Positions 27,553-37,351 of a stretch of DNA of 64,000 nt are shown here, in pieces; position 1 is the stretch's first letter; each line of letters starts with the position of its first letter. The notes beneath the pieces were generated by a model. The model searched no databases. It saw only the letters and a program-made list of their open reading frames with translations, and was not told the origin of the DNA. Origin of the DNA: Methylicorpusculum oleiharenae (GTDB lineage Bacteria; Pseudomonadota; Gammaproteobacteria; Methylococcales; Methylomonadaceae); the NCBI RefSeq assembly GCF_009828925.2, contig NZ_WUTY02000002.1, forward strand, positions 372,001 through 436,000. Direction: 5' to 3'. The translations under genes were made by a program, and so were the position numbers.

Positions 27553-29289
27553 TCACGACGAGCAACTAAGGTGGGACAATCCACCCACCTCAAAGAACTC
27601 AGGCGGTTTCAACCTATAGTATTTATCTTCCACGTCCTTCGACTGCTCTTCATATGGCTGCGTCATCACGTCCTGAAGTTCTCGAATTAGAGAATAATTT
27701 CCCACAGCTGCTTGCTGATATGCCGGCACAACAAACCACTCTCGCAAAATGTACTTTGGGTTTACAAGCTTCATCTGCCTAGAAGTTTCCTCACTGGAAC
27801 TGCTGAGAAGTGTTTTCCATTTCGCGAGCCACGCTGCCCAACGCTTATCTATCTCTTTGGGGGTAGTATCATGCGCCGCTTTATTGTAGAAGCTTTTCTT
27901 GAGTGAGCCAATGTCGTCGGGTACCGACGAGAGCTCGCGGAAGAAAATAGTGTAATCGACAGGCGTTTGCATCATGAGTGTTCCTAGCTCACTGAGTAGT
28001 GCGCTGCAAAGTGCCTTATGAGACGCTGTTTTCAAAGTACTAAGACCCAGCTTGGCGGCCCACATCTTTTCCATTTGCGTTTCCATAACTTTCGAGAATC
28101 CACTTTGAATCTCGTCGAGCTTTAGCAAATAGTCCTGATGCGATGCCAGCAACGGCCGCAACGACGAACAAAACATATCGAAATTGCTTTGCGCTGCGTT
28201 TGGTTGATTCATGAACGAGAAGTGATGACCGCCTCCCGTCCAAGGCTGATAATGGGGGTTAAACACATCGCAAAAGCCGAAAGGGCCATAATCAAGTGTA
28301 AAACCACCGACTGCACAGTTGTCGCTGTTGAAGTTACCTTGGCAGAAGCCGACGCGGATCCAGTTCGCCACCAGTGACGTGAGGCGGCTACGAAACTCGT
28401 GTGCCAGCAACATCAATTTATCGGGAGTTGTGAATTGCTTATTGACAACGTCAGCGTACTCACGATCAATCAAGTGCAGCACAATCTTCTCCAGTTCTTC
28501 CAGCGCTTTCGGATGTTCGTTTTTACGGGTACGGCGAGCGAAAAGTTCAAGTTGGCCGATGCGAATGAACGACGGCGCGACACGTGTCGATATGGCGACA
28601 GCCTCAGATATAAGCATGTCAGGATTCTCCGAGCGCGAACCCTCCGAGTACCACGGTCGCTTAACCTTCTCCGTTTTTGAAACGTACAAACTCAAAGACC
28701 GCGATGTCGGCACGCCCAGTGCGTGCATGTGCTCCTGAGCCAAGAACTCGCGGATACTCGACCGCAAGACAGCGCGACCGTCTGCGCCGCGGCAATATGG
28801 CGTGCGGCCGCCACCTTTCAGCTGCATCTCCCAGCGTCGACCGTTGATGACGGCCTCAAGTACAGAAACTGCACGACCGTCTCCATATCCGTTGCCAGTT
28901 TGGAACGGACACTGCAGGATGTATTCAGTGCCGTAAATGGAAAGTGCGTACCCACTCGCCCAACCGACCTTGCGCATCGGCTCTGGAACCTGAGAGATGT
29001 CGCCGGAGAACATGCGGACGAAATCGGAGGACTCTGCCATGCTGTCGGCAAAGCCAAGCTCGGAAAAAAAGTTTTTGCTGTGAGCTACATACTCAGGGTC
29101 TATGATTGGAGTCGGCTTGACGGGGACATAATGTCCCGTAAAGACTTGTCGCGGCGCGTGGTCGTCACCGTTTTTTGTCGCGTCAGGGTCACAGTTGAGC
29201 GTGTCCATGAGAGAATAGTTTGCCAACTTCGCAAGATCCTGGAGCATCGATATAGTCGAGGAGGCTTTCTGGGGCAGTCGGTTTGTCAT
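27553..29289 (-). CDS. selO: SelO/YdiU-family protein AMPylator (pseudokinase)
   Basis: 578 aa. SelO proteins transfer AMP from ATP to protein Ser, Thr or Tyr residues. Visible family motifs: GNGYGDGRA and [20 protein letters not shown] (inverted ATP-binding loop and charged residues), a catalytic-loop equivalent GNFNSDNCA, and the metal-binding DYGPFGF. The C-terminus ends LSCSS; in eukaryotic SelO this is the selenocysteine position, here a normal Cys. It is about 100 residues longer than enterobacterial YdiU (478 aa) and closer to the long form. It is transcribed towards jetD and has no operon partner. Confidence 0.92.
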   Translation of the reverse strand: MTNRLPQKASSTISMLQDLAKLANYSLMDTLNCDPDATKNGDDHAPRQVFTGHYVPVKPTPIIDPEYVAHSKNFFSELGFADSMAESSDFVRMFSGDISQVPEPMRKVGWASGYALSIYGTEYILQCPFQTGNGYGDGRAVSVLEAVINGRRWEMQLKGGGRTPYCRGADGRAVLRSSIREFLAQEHMHALGVPTSRSLSLYVSKTEKVKRPWYSEGSRSENPDMLISEAVAISTRVAPSFIRIGQLELFARRTRKNEHPKALEELEKIVLHLIDREYADVVNKQFTTPDKLMLLAHEFRSRLTSLVANWIRVGFCQGNFNSDNCAVGGFTLDYGPFGFCDVFNPHYQPWTGGGHHFSFMNQPNAAQSNFDMFCSSLRPLLASHQDYLLKLDEIQSGFSKVMETQMEKMWAAKLGLSTLKTASHKALCSALLSELGTLMMQTPVDYTIFFRELSSVPDDIGSLKKSFYNKAAHDTTPKEIDKRWAAWLAKWKTLLSSSSEETSRQMKLVNPKYILREWFVVPAYQQAAVGNYSLIRELQDVMTQPYEEQSKDVEDKYYRLKPPEFFEVGGLSHLSCSS

Positions 29290-29480
29290 AATTGTTTATG
29301 CCAAGGCTCGTTAAGATAAATTCCAATACTTTGTATCTGATCCCGTTATTTGTCTAGATATCTGTACTTTCACCAAGTTATAACGATTCAGCTCAGGCGT
29401 CTACCTGAGTGGCTTGTATGGTTTCATATCCCTGTTTTTCAAAATTTATTCTTTGCTAAAGTGAAGCCCGTGGACATCAG

Positions 29481-29596
29481 TAACTAGTTACCGGAGGATT
29501 AGTCCGATGCGCGCCAGGTACTTTGATACCGTAAACAAGCCTGGACGCTTCTCCGACCCGATTTTTATTTCGAACAGTCGGATGGGCTTCGAGCCC
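29481..29596 (+). ncRNA. Possible IS110 bridge-RNA relic
   Basis: Directly upstream of an IS110 transposase start lie stacked potential stem-loops: CGGA/TCCG (29492/29503), GCGCCAGG with CCTGG-A-CGC (29511-29518/29540-29548, 21-base loop), TCCGAC/GTCGGA (29552-29557/29577-29582, 19-base loop) and GGGCT-TCG-AGCCC (29584-29596). Two stems with large loops upstream of the transposase is the layout of IS110 bridge RNAs. Family consensus could not be tested. Confidence 0.35.
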
Positions 29597-29619
29597 GAAT
29601 TTAGCAAGCAAGGAACACT

Positions 29620-29733
29620 ATGACAAACAAAAATGAGAAAACGTGCATCAATGTAGGTAAATTCCAACTGGATATTTATCTGAGGAAGCGCCATAAACAT
29701 TTTACGGCTATTTGCAGAATGAGGTTGGATTGA
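29620..29733 (+). pseudogene. IS110-family transposase N-terminal fragment
   Basis: ATG at 29620 opens MTNKNEKTCINV then GKFQLDIYLRKRHKHFTA, which matches the start of IS110 transposases (normally NVG-VDVxKFQLDV, the first catalytic Asp). Here four residues containing that Asp are missing. Homology ends about 29706, where the dispersed repeat begins; the frame stops at TGA 29731-29733. The remaining about 300 residues of the transposase are gone, so the repeat (or a deletion next to it) cut the element. Confidence 0.65.
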
Positions 29734-30041
29734 TGGCCGACAGTCTTGATCGCTGAATTTGATCAACTGGTTGGAATTTGACTTTCGGACATCTCTTGGC
29801 TTGGATGATTAGAGATTGATCGTCCTGTTACGGCCAAAACCGGTCGTTGAGGATGCTGGCGAAATTTTCAATCCCTGAGTCCAGCGAATGACAGCTTTTC
29901 GGCAAGCAATTTTGCGTGCTCTTTGGCTCGACCCGGCCAAAACCGGCCGTTGAGGATGCCGGCGAAATTTTCGATACCTAAGTTGAGCAAATGACAACTT
30001 TTCGGCAAGCAACCTTGACTCGTTTTCGGCTCGACTCGACC
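29707..30041 (-). repeat. Dispersed non-coding repeat, island right end (two tandem units)
   Basis: Two tandem units, 29832-29944 and 29935-30041, share GGCCAAAACCGG borders and TTCGGCAAGCAA cores; both match the reverse complement of 2410-2522. The adjoining 29707-29800 (GGTTGGAATTTGACTTTCGG) matches the reverse complement of 2660-2750. So the island from 2.4 to 30 kb is bracketed by one repeat family in inverted orientation. Confidence 0.75.
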
Positions 30042-30205
30042 GATTTAATACATTTAAGTAGTCAAATTCCAGTGATCACGAGCGGCAGGTTTAGGCTGCT
30101 AAGCGGTCTTTTCTGTAAGTTTCCAAAATGTGTTTCCCGATTTGTTTGAATAGGAAATTAACTTTTAGACAGTTTCTTATCAAAAATTGTCTGGCGTTTC
30201 TTGCT

Positions 30206-31406
30206 TACTCCCTTTTGACCGAAAAAACGTCTATCTTTATTTAGTGAGACAGCGAATCAAGGAGGTGTACTATGATCCGCAGGATACGCCTTCAACGCCT
30301 AGCTCCGCAAGACCGTGGAGCTTGGCAAAAAGCCTATTACAGTCATCAAAAATTCTGGCAACGCAGACGACTGATTGTCCTGAGAGCGATTTGGGACGGA
30401 CTGACTCTGGCGGAAGTTTGTCGCCAGTACAAAGTCCGTCGCCAAACCTTGAACGAATGGCTTGACAGCTATTTGCATGGTGGCTTTGATCATTTACTAA
30501 GGCGTCAGCCGGTTCACCGGCGGCAGCGACTCTCCGATCAGCAGCAGAAAATTCTGCGCTTCATAGTTCTGCATAAAATGCCGGTCGACTACGGAATAGA
30601 CCGTTATCAATGGACCGCAGAACGTGTCAGAACTGTGATTGAGGAAAAATGGCACATTTCAGTCAGTTGTGCACGCCTTTATCAATTGTTTGACCGGTGG
30701 GGTTTATCTTTGCAAAAAGTTCATCGTGACTATGGACCGACCAATCCCCTCGAACAGGCGAAATTTATCGTCGACTTAAAAAAAAACGGCGCAGATCACT
30801 GAACACACAGCCGTGATTGCGCTGGATGAGTTTGCACTACAAAGCCTCCCTGATACCCATTACGCGTGGGCTGAAAAAAACACCAAACCGCGTGTTCAGA
30901 GTGATGAACGTCATCGACAAAAAGTGAATGGCTTCCTGATAGTCGATGTGCAACGAGGCGACACGCGGGTGGAGTTCCATGAAAAAAGCCACTCCGAACA
31001 AGTCGCAGGTGTCGTAGTGACACTACTGCTAAGTTACCTACAGCAAGGTTATCATCAGATAACGGTGCTGTTCGACAATGCCCGGACCCATGGCAAACGC
31101 ATGCAGACGGAGGTCAGCCGATTGCTGCAAGAACTCAGTAGTCCGAGTGCGTTAAAAAACTTCATGGTGAGCTATTGGCATACGCCGGTTTATTCACCCC
31201 AGCTCAATCCGGCAGAATATGTCATTCATGCCATCAGGCAAAATGCTTTGTATCATGTTCCCTGAAGGCTCAGTTTGGCGGACAAGATTGAGCGGGTACA
31301 AGCGCAACTAGCACGCAGTTCTCCGATGAATGACGTGCAAATGCGCAGATTGCTGGACTACATTGCTCGTTACAAAGCTAAACGGTTTTAGAGTCAAAAG
31401 GGAGTA
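30206..31406 (+). mobile_element. IS630-family insertion sequence, decayed
   Basis: Terminal inverted repeats TACTCCCTTTTGAC (30206-30219) and GTCAAAAGGGAGTA (31393-31406) are perfect. The outermost TA on each side is the expected duplicated TA target, so the element proper is about 1.2 kb. It holds one transposase gene broken in two places. Confidence 0.85.
30272..31391 (+). pseudogene. IS630 transposase, frameshifted and with internal stop
   Basis: The first part (30272-30802) carries the helix-turn-helix (GLTLAEVCRQYKVRRQTLNEW). The second (frame of 30813) carries the DDE residues: VIALDEFALQS, VLFDNARTHG and YSPQLNPAEY. The frame changes at a run of nine A (30778-30786); with eight A the product is continuous (VDLKKTAQITEHTAV). 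A further TGA at 31263-31265 splits off the last 40 residues (RLSLADKIERVQAQLARSS to KAKRF). The A run could allow slippage, but the internal stop argues for a dead copy. Confidence 0.8.
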
Positions 31407-31636
31407 GTTAAAGGACTGGTACCTATCTTCCAGTCAGCCAAATCAATTTGGGATAGTTTGTTTTTAATTGCGATGATAGCCGGAGCATAATAAAGTATAG
31501 CGCTGCGATCGTAAATACGTATAATTCTTATTAGCGCTTTCCAGGGTCTGCCTGGAAACTTTATTGTTTAATTTTCCATGCATATTGCAGTGGAACTCGT
31601 TGGGGCGAACAGTTTGCAACATAAGGCAGAATACAG

Positions 31637-32065
31637 ATGAATAGAATCGTATCTTCGATTCCAGGGCGGATAAGAGTCCGCGACAAACGATTGCGCCATC
31701 AGGCACGGCTTGATCAGCTCGAAGCAGAATTAGTCACAATCGATGCCATTATCGAACTGAAAGCCAATGTCGTTGCCGGTAGTGTGGTGATTAATTTTGA
31801 CTATGACCAAACCGATACCGAAAGCTTGGAAAACAAAATCGAAGCTGCCGTCGATGCCGCATTGGACGCACCCCTGGCACATCAAAAACGTTCGCTGAAA
31901 ATGCGCGTCAACCGTTATGCCAAGGTCGGCATGTTGGGCAGTCTGGCAACGTCGCTAGCGTTGGCGGCGACCGGTCAGAAACGTGGACATGCTGTGGCTG
32001 GCGGTTTGTTCGTGGCTTGCTTGGGAGTGCATTTGACTACCCATCGTAAGTCCCTGTTACGTTGA
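31637..32065 (+). CDS. HMA-like protein with N-terminal GRIR motif and C-terminal membrane anchor
   Basis: 142 aa. It starts MNRIVSSIPGRIRVRDKRLR; residues 5-75 follow the ferredoxin-like HMA_2 fold (beta-alpha-beta-beta-alpha-beta; VVAGSVVINFDYDQT) but lack the CxxC metal motif. A hydrophobic Ala/Gly/Leu-rich stretch at about 95-130 should be a membrane hairpin. The GRIR motif recurs in the P-type ATPase (35201-37351) and in the HMA-like protein at 39174-39515. Ferrosome proteins (FezA/FezC group) have this make-up, and the gene faces the rest of the cluster, overlapping the last minus-strand gene by 9 bp. Confidence 0.65.
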   Translation: MNRIVSSIPGRIRVRDKRLRHQARLDQLEAELVTIDAIIELKANVVAGSVVINFDYDQTDTESLENKIEAAVDAALDAPLAHQKRSLKMRVNRYAKVGMLGSLATSLALAATGQKRGHAVAGGLFVACLGVHLTTHRKSLLR

Positions 32066-32623
32066 GTCTGCTAATGGCCTAGTGGCGAGTTCGGCCACTA
32101 GCATGACCAACGATTTGGCCAAATCGCGTCCAGCATTTTGCCCGTCCACCGTCTCAGGCAGATAGACTTCCAATCCAAGATAAGTGAAGCGAGGATTGTG
32201 CCAGATTTTTTTTGGGATTACGGTATGTGCGTGGGGAAATTCGGATTCGATGCCGAGCGGAACGATGCGCACATCCTGCTTGTGAAAGTCCGGACGCCTA
32301 TCAATTTCCTGCTCAAGCGCGTCGCGCCACCCCGCACCGGCGCAAATCAAATCGGCACTCGGGCCGGCAGTATCGCAGCCGCTGTGCAAATCCAGCAACA
32401 CTGAATGGTGACCGAGCACGTAAGGCAGCAATTGCTGATACAAGGCCCGGTGCAGGGTTTGATAATTGAAAGATTGATCCGGCAATGGTCGCCGGCCGGA
32501 CAGCCCTTCCGGCACGGTTAGCACTTGAATTTGTTGCGGGTCCAGTCCTTTGGCAACCGCACGACCGAAGGCCAATTCTTCGCGGTGGATACCGATGACC
32601 AGTAATACCGGTGCGCCTTGCAT
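32057..32623 (-). CDS. Small succinylglutamate desuccinylase/aspartoacylase-like Zn hydrolase
   Basis: 188 aa. GIHREE (11-16) and LLDLHSG (about 77-83) match the Zn-binding HxxE and distal His of the AstE/AspA (M14-like) family, whose usual forms are GxHGNE and DLH. The protein is short compared with AstE (about 320 aa), keeping mainly the Zn-site core. The substrate cannot be inferred. It follows feoB by 6 bp on the same strand and overlaps the convergent GRIR/HMA gene at its 3' end, so it appears to be the last gene of the iron operon, which is an odd partner for FeoB. Confidence 0.65.
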   Translation of the reverse strand: MQGAPVLLVIGIHREELAFGRAVAKGLDPQQIQVLTVPEGLSGRRPLPDQSFNYQTLHRALYQQLLPYVLGHHSVLLDLHSGCDTAGPSADLICAGAGWRDALEQEIDRRPDFHKQDVRIVPLGIESEFPHAHTVIPKKIWHNPRFTYLGLEVYLPETVDGQNAGRDLAKSLVMLVAELATRPLADST

Positions 32624-32629
32624 GAACGA

Positions 32630-34960
32630 CTAAGAATCCTGATGGATCGGAACAGTTTGCAACACCGATTTTTCTCGCTGACCGATATGCCGCAAGGTTA
32701 GCAAGACCACAGCAAATAACGTCAAAATCACCATCGACCAAACCAGCGACTGTTGGGGATGGCGGCTCCAGGTCGCGGTTTGATAATACAAGGTAGCCAA
32801 TCCATAGCCTAAACCGGTGGTCCAAAAAGCCACGAATAATGTCCAGGCTCGGCCCGATTCCTGGTAGGTCGCAGCAATCGCCGCAGTACAGGGCATGTAC
32901 AAGAGGATAAACAATAAGTACGCAAAGGCGCCGTCCTTGCCGTCGAATCGACTGGCCATCGCGCCGAAAATTCCGGTGGAAATTTCCTCTTTTTCCGCCA
33001 CAGCAGTTTGATCGTGGACATCCCCGATGTCCAACCCCAACGGGTCCAACCAAGCGGACAAGGCTTCGCTTAGATTGACGGGCACCGTCGCAGCTGCATC
33101 ACGCAGGCTATCGGCCAAGTCGAAAGCGTCTTTCTGCGCATTCTCGGCTGAAGCACTGCTTGCCAAAGCCGTGTAGGCGGCGTTCAAAGTGCCGACCACG
33201 GCTTCTTTGGCCAATACGCCGGTAAAAATCCCTACTGCTGCGGGCCAGTTGTCTCGGTCCAGACCGAACGGCGAGAACGCCGGCGCGATGGTGCGGCCAA
33301 CCGCGGCCAATACCGACTTCTCACTGTCTTCGTTGCCATAACTGCCGTCGGTGCCGACCGCGTTCAGTACGTTGAGCACCAGTACCATCGGCACGATGAC
33401 TTGGCCGGCGCGCAATACAAAGCCTTTTAATTTATCCCAGGTATGAATGGCGATGCCTTTCAGCGTTGGCAGGTGATACGGCGGCAATTCCATGATGAAC
33501 GGCGTCGCCTCGCCTTGCAGCAGTGTGGTTTTTAAAATCAAGCCCGTCAATACCGCAACGATGATGCCGGTCAAATACAAACCAAACACAATGTTCTGCG
33601 CCCCGTCGGCGAAAAAAGCCGCTGCGAACAGCACATACACCGGCAGCCTTGCGCCGCAGGACATAAACGGCGCCATGGCGATCGTCATCAAGCGGTCGCG
33701 GCGATGTTCCAGCGTGCGGGTGGCCATAATGGCTGGGACGTTGCAGCCGAAGCCGACGATCAACGGTACGAAGGATTTGCCGGGCAAACCGATCCAACGC
33801 ATGAAGCGGTCCATAACAAACGCCGCCCGCGCCATGTAGCCGGAGTCTTCCAGCACCGATAAAAACAGGAACAAAAAGCCGATCACCGGCACGAACGTGG
33901 CTACCACTTGGGTGCCGCCGCCGATGCCCTTGGCGAGCAGCAAGGTCAGCCAATCCGGCGTGCCGATGCCGTTTAGCCAGACGCCAAAGCCATCCACGAA
34001 CAAGGCCTGCGCAGCTTGGTCGAAACAGTCGATAAAGGCGCCGCCAATGTTGATCGTGAACATGAACATCAGATACATCATCAACAAAAAGATCGGAATC
34101 CCCAATGCCCGATTTAGCACAATACGGTCGATACGGTTAGTCAGGTCGCGATTGATCCGGCCGCTGATCGTCACGCAGTCTTTGCAGATACAGCGAGCCA
34201 GTTCGAAACGGGCATCGGCCATCATGATATCGATATCCTCACCCAACTTTTGCGACCACGATTTAGCTTCTTGCCGCAGTTCGGGGGCCACCAAGCCCAG
34301 CGCCAAGTCGTCGCCTTCCAGCAGGCGCATGGCCAACCAACGTTCGGACCAACCCAAGCGCTTTGCAGTGCCTCGCAAACGCTCGCTCAGCACGACGATA
34401 GCCTCTTCCAAGGCGGGTTCATAAATGACTTCGACGGCGGCGGCTTTCGGGGTGATCGCCGCCTGGACGATAGCGGCTTTCAACGCGGCGATTCCCTGGT
34501 TTTCCGATGCTGTTACCGGCAATACCGGACAACCCAGGCGTTCGGCCAATCGGGCGGCATCGAGCTTCATGCCTTTGCTTTCTGCGACATCGATCATGTT
34601 CAACACCATCAGCATCGGCACGCGCATTTCCGCCAACTGGCTGGTCAGATACAGGCTACGTTCCAGAATCGAAGCGTCGACAATGTTGACGATCAAATCG
34701 GCCTCGTTGCTGTGGGCGTAGTCGCGGGCTACACATTCGTCCAGAGACACTTCCCGGTCGGCCACGTCGAGGGAATAAGTACCGGGCAGGTCGACGACCT
34801 CGAACTGACAATCGGCATAGCGGTATTCGCCACTTTTCTTCTCAACGGTGACGCCGGGCCAGTTACCGACGCGTTGTCTGGCGCCGGTCAAGCCATTGAA
34901 CAGCGTGGTTTTCCCACAGTTGGGATTGCCGACCAAGGCGATGGTATAACGGGTTTTCAT
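32630..34960 (-). CDS. feoB: Ferrous iron transporter FeoB
   Basis: 776 aa inner-membrane Fe(II) importer. The N-terminal G domain has G1 GNPNCGKT (11-18), G3 DLPGTY and G4 NMID; a helical GDI-like linker follows to about residue 270. The polytopic part has two Gate motifs (for example VGFGCNVPAIMATRT) with the conserved Cys. Length and order are those of E. coli FeoB. It overlaps feoA by ATGA. No FeoC is visible. Together with the P1B-6 ATPase and the ferritin-like protein this suggests controlled iron entry and storage. Confidence 0.96.
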   Translation of the reverse strand: MKTRYTIALVGNPNCGKTTLFNGLTGARQRVGNWPGVTVEKKSGEYRYADCQFEVVDLPGTYSLDVADREVSLDECVARDYAHSNEADLIVNIVDASILERSLYLTSQLAEMRVPMLMVLNMIDVAESKGMKLDAARLAERLGCPVLPVTASENQGIAALKAAIVQAAITPKAAAVEVIYEPALEEAIVVLSERLRGTAKRLGWSERWLAMRLLEGDDLALGLVAPELRQEAKSWSQKLGEDIDIMMADARFELARCICKDCVTISGRINRDLTNRIDRIVLNRALGIPIFLLMMYLMFMFTINIGGAFIDCFDQAAQALFVDGFGVWLNGIGTPDWLTLLLAKGIGGGTQVVATFVPVIGFLFLFLSVLEDSGYMARAAFVMDRFMRWIGLPGKSFVPLIVGFGCNVPAIMATRTLEHRRDRLMTIAMAPFMSCGARLPVYVLFAAAFFADGAQNIVFGLYLTGIIVAVLTGLILKTTLLQGEATPFIMELPPYHLPTLKGIAIHTWDKLKGFVLRAGQVIVPMVLVLNVLNAVGTDGSYGNEDSEKSVLAAVGRTIAPAFSPFGLDRDNWPAAVGIFTGVLAKEAVVGTLNAAYTALASSASAENAQKDAFDLADSLRDAAATVPVNLSEALSAWLDPLGLDIGDVHDQTAVAEKEEISTGIFGAMASRFDGKDGAFAYLLFILLYMPCTAAIAATYQESGRAWTLFVAFWTTGLGYGLATLYYQTATWSRHPQQSLVWSMVILTLFAVVLLTLRHIGQREKSVLQTVPIHQDS

Positions 34961-35187
34961 GGCAGCTTGTCCACGGATAGGGCGTCGGCTTCATCCTTGC
35001 GTAACGACAAGGAATAACCGCGTATTAGAATTTCCAATGGATCACCGAGCGGCGCTACCCGCACCAGACTGAGCTCGGCACCGGGAGTCAGGCCCATCGA
35101 TAACAATTTGCGTCGATAGGCTTTGCCGCTGGGATTAAAGCCAACCACTGTGGCGCGTTCACCGATAGCAAGTTCTTTTAAGGTCAT
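34957..35187 (-). CDS. feoA: FeoA, SH3-like partner of FeoB
   Basis: 76 aa cytosolic protein with the FeoA pattern: MTLKELAIGERATVVGF, then YRRKLLSMGLTPGAELSLVRVAPLGDPLEILIRG split by short loops. FeoA is needed for full FeoB activity. It starts 13 bp after the P-type ATPase stop, so it is probably co-transcribed with it. Confidence 0.94.
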   Translation of the reverse strand: MTLKELAIGERATVVGFNPSGKAYRRKLLSMGLTPGAELSLVRVAPLGDPLEILIRGYSLSLRKDEADALSVDKLP

Positions 35188-35200
35188 GCAGCCTCTTTAA

Positions 35201-37351
35201 TTAGTAGGTCATACGTTGCTGTTTGCGCGGCGCTCGGCTGGCGCGGGCTTTGGTTTTAGGTGGCATGCCGCCGCCCAGTAGAGCGCGCAATAATATGGCA
35301 ATCGTGCTGCCGTTGTGCAGCATTGAGGCTTTTACCGGACTCAGCCAGCCGAACGCCGCCGCCGACAAAATGCCGGTATTAAGGCCCACGGTCAGCTTGA
35401 AATTGCTGTCGATGAGTTTGCTAGTGGACAGAGCCAGAGCGCGGGCATCGGCGACGCGGGCGATGTTGTCTTCCAATAAAGTGATATCGGCGGCAAGTCG
35501 CGCTATGTCGGCACCTCGGTGCATGGCGATGCCAACATGCGAGCCGCTTAGAGCCGGCGCGTCGTTGACGCCGTCGCCGATAAAAGCAATAGTTGAACCT
35601 TGTGCCGCCAGTTCCTCCAGAATTTTGGCCTTTTCGTGCGGCAACAGGTTAGCGTGAAATGCGTCCAAGCCTAGTTGTTTTGCCAACTGGCTGGCGCGGT
35701 CGTAATGGTCGCCGGTCAGCATTAGAATACGCTTGACACCCAGAGCGCGAAGGCGTGCTACCGTAGCGGCACTGTTGGCGCGGACCGTGTCGGTCAACAC
35801 CAAAATCCCCAATAACTTACCACCGAAGCCGATGTATAAAATGGTTTTGCCTTCGGCGTTGATTTTATCCAGCACGTCTTTGTATTCGGCGAGGACAATG
35901 CCTTCGTCGTCTTCGATGAAATGCCGCGAACCGACCACAATGCGCTGGCCGTCGATGACGCTGGCGACACCGTGAGCCACGACGAATTCCACCTCCTGGT
36001 GTTGAAAGTGCTGATGGCGATTTAAGCTGTGCGCAGCCTCGACAACGGCTTGCGCCAGTGGATGGAAGTAATGTTCCTCGACCGAGGCGGCCAGATTGAT
36101 CAAATCTTCCGGGCTGAAGTCGTGGTTGAAGGTAATCGAATCGGTGACCTGCAAGGCGCCACTGGTCAGCGTTCCGGTCTTGTCGAACACAAAGGTGTCG
36201 GCCTTGGCCAGACGTTCCAGCGCATTGGCGCCCTTGACCAAGATGTTGCTGTGACCTGCCCGATACATCGCCGATTTAAATGCCACCGGTGTAGCCAATT
36301 TCAAAGCACAGGAATAATCGGCCTGCAATACCGCGGCGACCCGTTCGCTGTCGCGGGAAATCAACCAAGTTGCCGCCGCCAGCGCCAATACCAAGGGTAC
36401 GGTTTTGTCAGCCAAACGCGATGCTTCCAGTTGGGTTTCGCTTTTGACGGTCAAGGACTGTTCGACCAGATCGGCGATGCGGGCAGCGGCGGCTTGGCGG
36501 CCGACTTGTTCGGCGTAAATGCGGATGCGGCCTTCTTCGACCAAGGTGCCGGACAGGGCTTTGTCGCCGCGCTTACGGACGACAGGAACACTTTCACCCG
36601 TCATCGTAGCTTCGTTAACCAAAGCTTCGCCGCCCAGCACCGTTCCGTCGATCGGAATCACCGTGCCGGTGGCGGCGATGACGGTATCACCGACCACGAC
36701 TTCATGCGCCGGAATCAAGGTTTCGGCGCCGTCGCGTTCCACCCAGACTTCTTTACTACCGGGTTCCAATAGATGTTTCAATAAATCGTCCGAGCGACGG
36801 GCGATCGAATGTTCCAGATATTCACCCAGAGCCAATAAAAATGAAGTGGTGTTGGCAGCCAAATAATCGTGGCGGCCTATCGAAATAGCTACCGCCATGG
36901 CCTCGAGCACATGCGAGGTAATGCCTTTTTCCAGAAAGTCGTCGATGGCTTCGCCCAACAGCGGAACGGCGGTGCCGAAGGCGACCGACATTTGCATGGA
37001 TGGATTCAGACTTCGGCTGGCCAGCAAGGTCGCCCCGCTCATGGCCACCGCGCCGAGGCGGGCGGTATCGCTGGCGAGCGCTTTGCCATTGGGCAGCGGG
37101 TTATCGGGCGGTGCTAATGTCAACAATGCGGTCGCCAAAGTATCGGTGTCGGTGGCGTCAGTCTCGTATTCGATCACCAACGAGCAAGCCACTGGATTGA
37201 CCTTGACCGTCAGTACGCCCTGGATGGCCTCGACGGCGCGGCTGATTTGCCGAGGTTCCAGCGATGTGCCACGGCGGCAGCGGTATCGAAATCGGATCCG
37301 CCCACGGGTACTGTGTACCGGCTCCATTTTGGCGAACCAGGTCGCGGACAT
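35201..37351 (-). CDS. P1B-6-type metal-translocating ATPase (FezB-like)
   Basis: 716 aa P-type ATPase. The N-terminus carries HSTRGRIRFRYR (13-24) followed by an HMA-like domain without CxxC. The ion-path motif is SCALKLATP in TM6, the P1B-6 hallmark in place of CPC. The phosphorylation site is DKTGTLT, the actuator motif is TGES, and the hinge is GDGVNDAP. P1B-6 enzymes with this GRIR N-terminus are the FezB proteins needed to build ferrosomes, membrane-bound iron storage granules. The surrounding HMA, ferritin-like and Feo genes support an iron role. Cobalt or nickel export (CtpD-like) is the main alternative. Confidence 0.85.
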   Translation of the reverse strand: MSATWFAKMEPVHSTRGRIRFRYRCRRGTSLEPRQISRAVEAIQGVLTVKVNPVACSLVIEYETDATDTDTLATALLTLAPPDNPLPNGKALASDTARLGAVAMSGATLLASRSLNPSMQMSVAFGTAVPLLGEAIDDFLEKGITSHVLEAMAVAISIGRHDYLAANTTSFLLALGEYLEHSIARRSDDLLKHLLEPGSKEVWVERDGAETLIPAHEVVVGDTVIAATGTVIPIDGTVLGGEALVNEATMTGESVPVVRKRGDKALSGTLVEEGRIRIYAEQVGRQAAAARIADLVEQSLTVKSETQLEASRLADKTVPLVLALAAATWLISRDSERVAAVLQADYSCALKLATPVAFKSAMYRAGHSNILVKGANALERLAKADTFVFDKTGTLTSGALQVTDSITFNHDFSPEDLINLAASVEEHYFHPLAQAVVEAAHSLNRHQHFQHQEVEFVVAHGVASVIDGQRIVVGSRHFIEDDEGIVLAEYKDVLDKINAEGKTILYIGFGGKLLGILVLTDTVRANSAATVARLRALGVKRILMLTGDHYDRASQLAKQLGLDAFHANLLPHEKAKILEELAAQGSTIAFIGDGVNDAPALSGSHVGIAMHRGADIARLAADITLLEDNIARVADARALALSTSKLIDSNFKLTVGLNTGILSAAAFGWLSPVKASMLHNGSTIAILLRALLGGGMPPKTKARASRAPRKQQRMTY

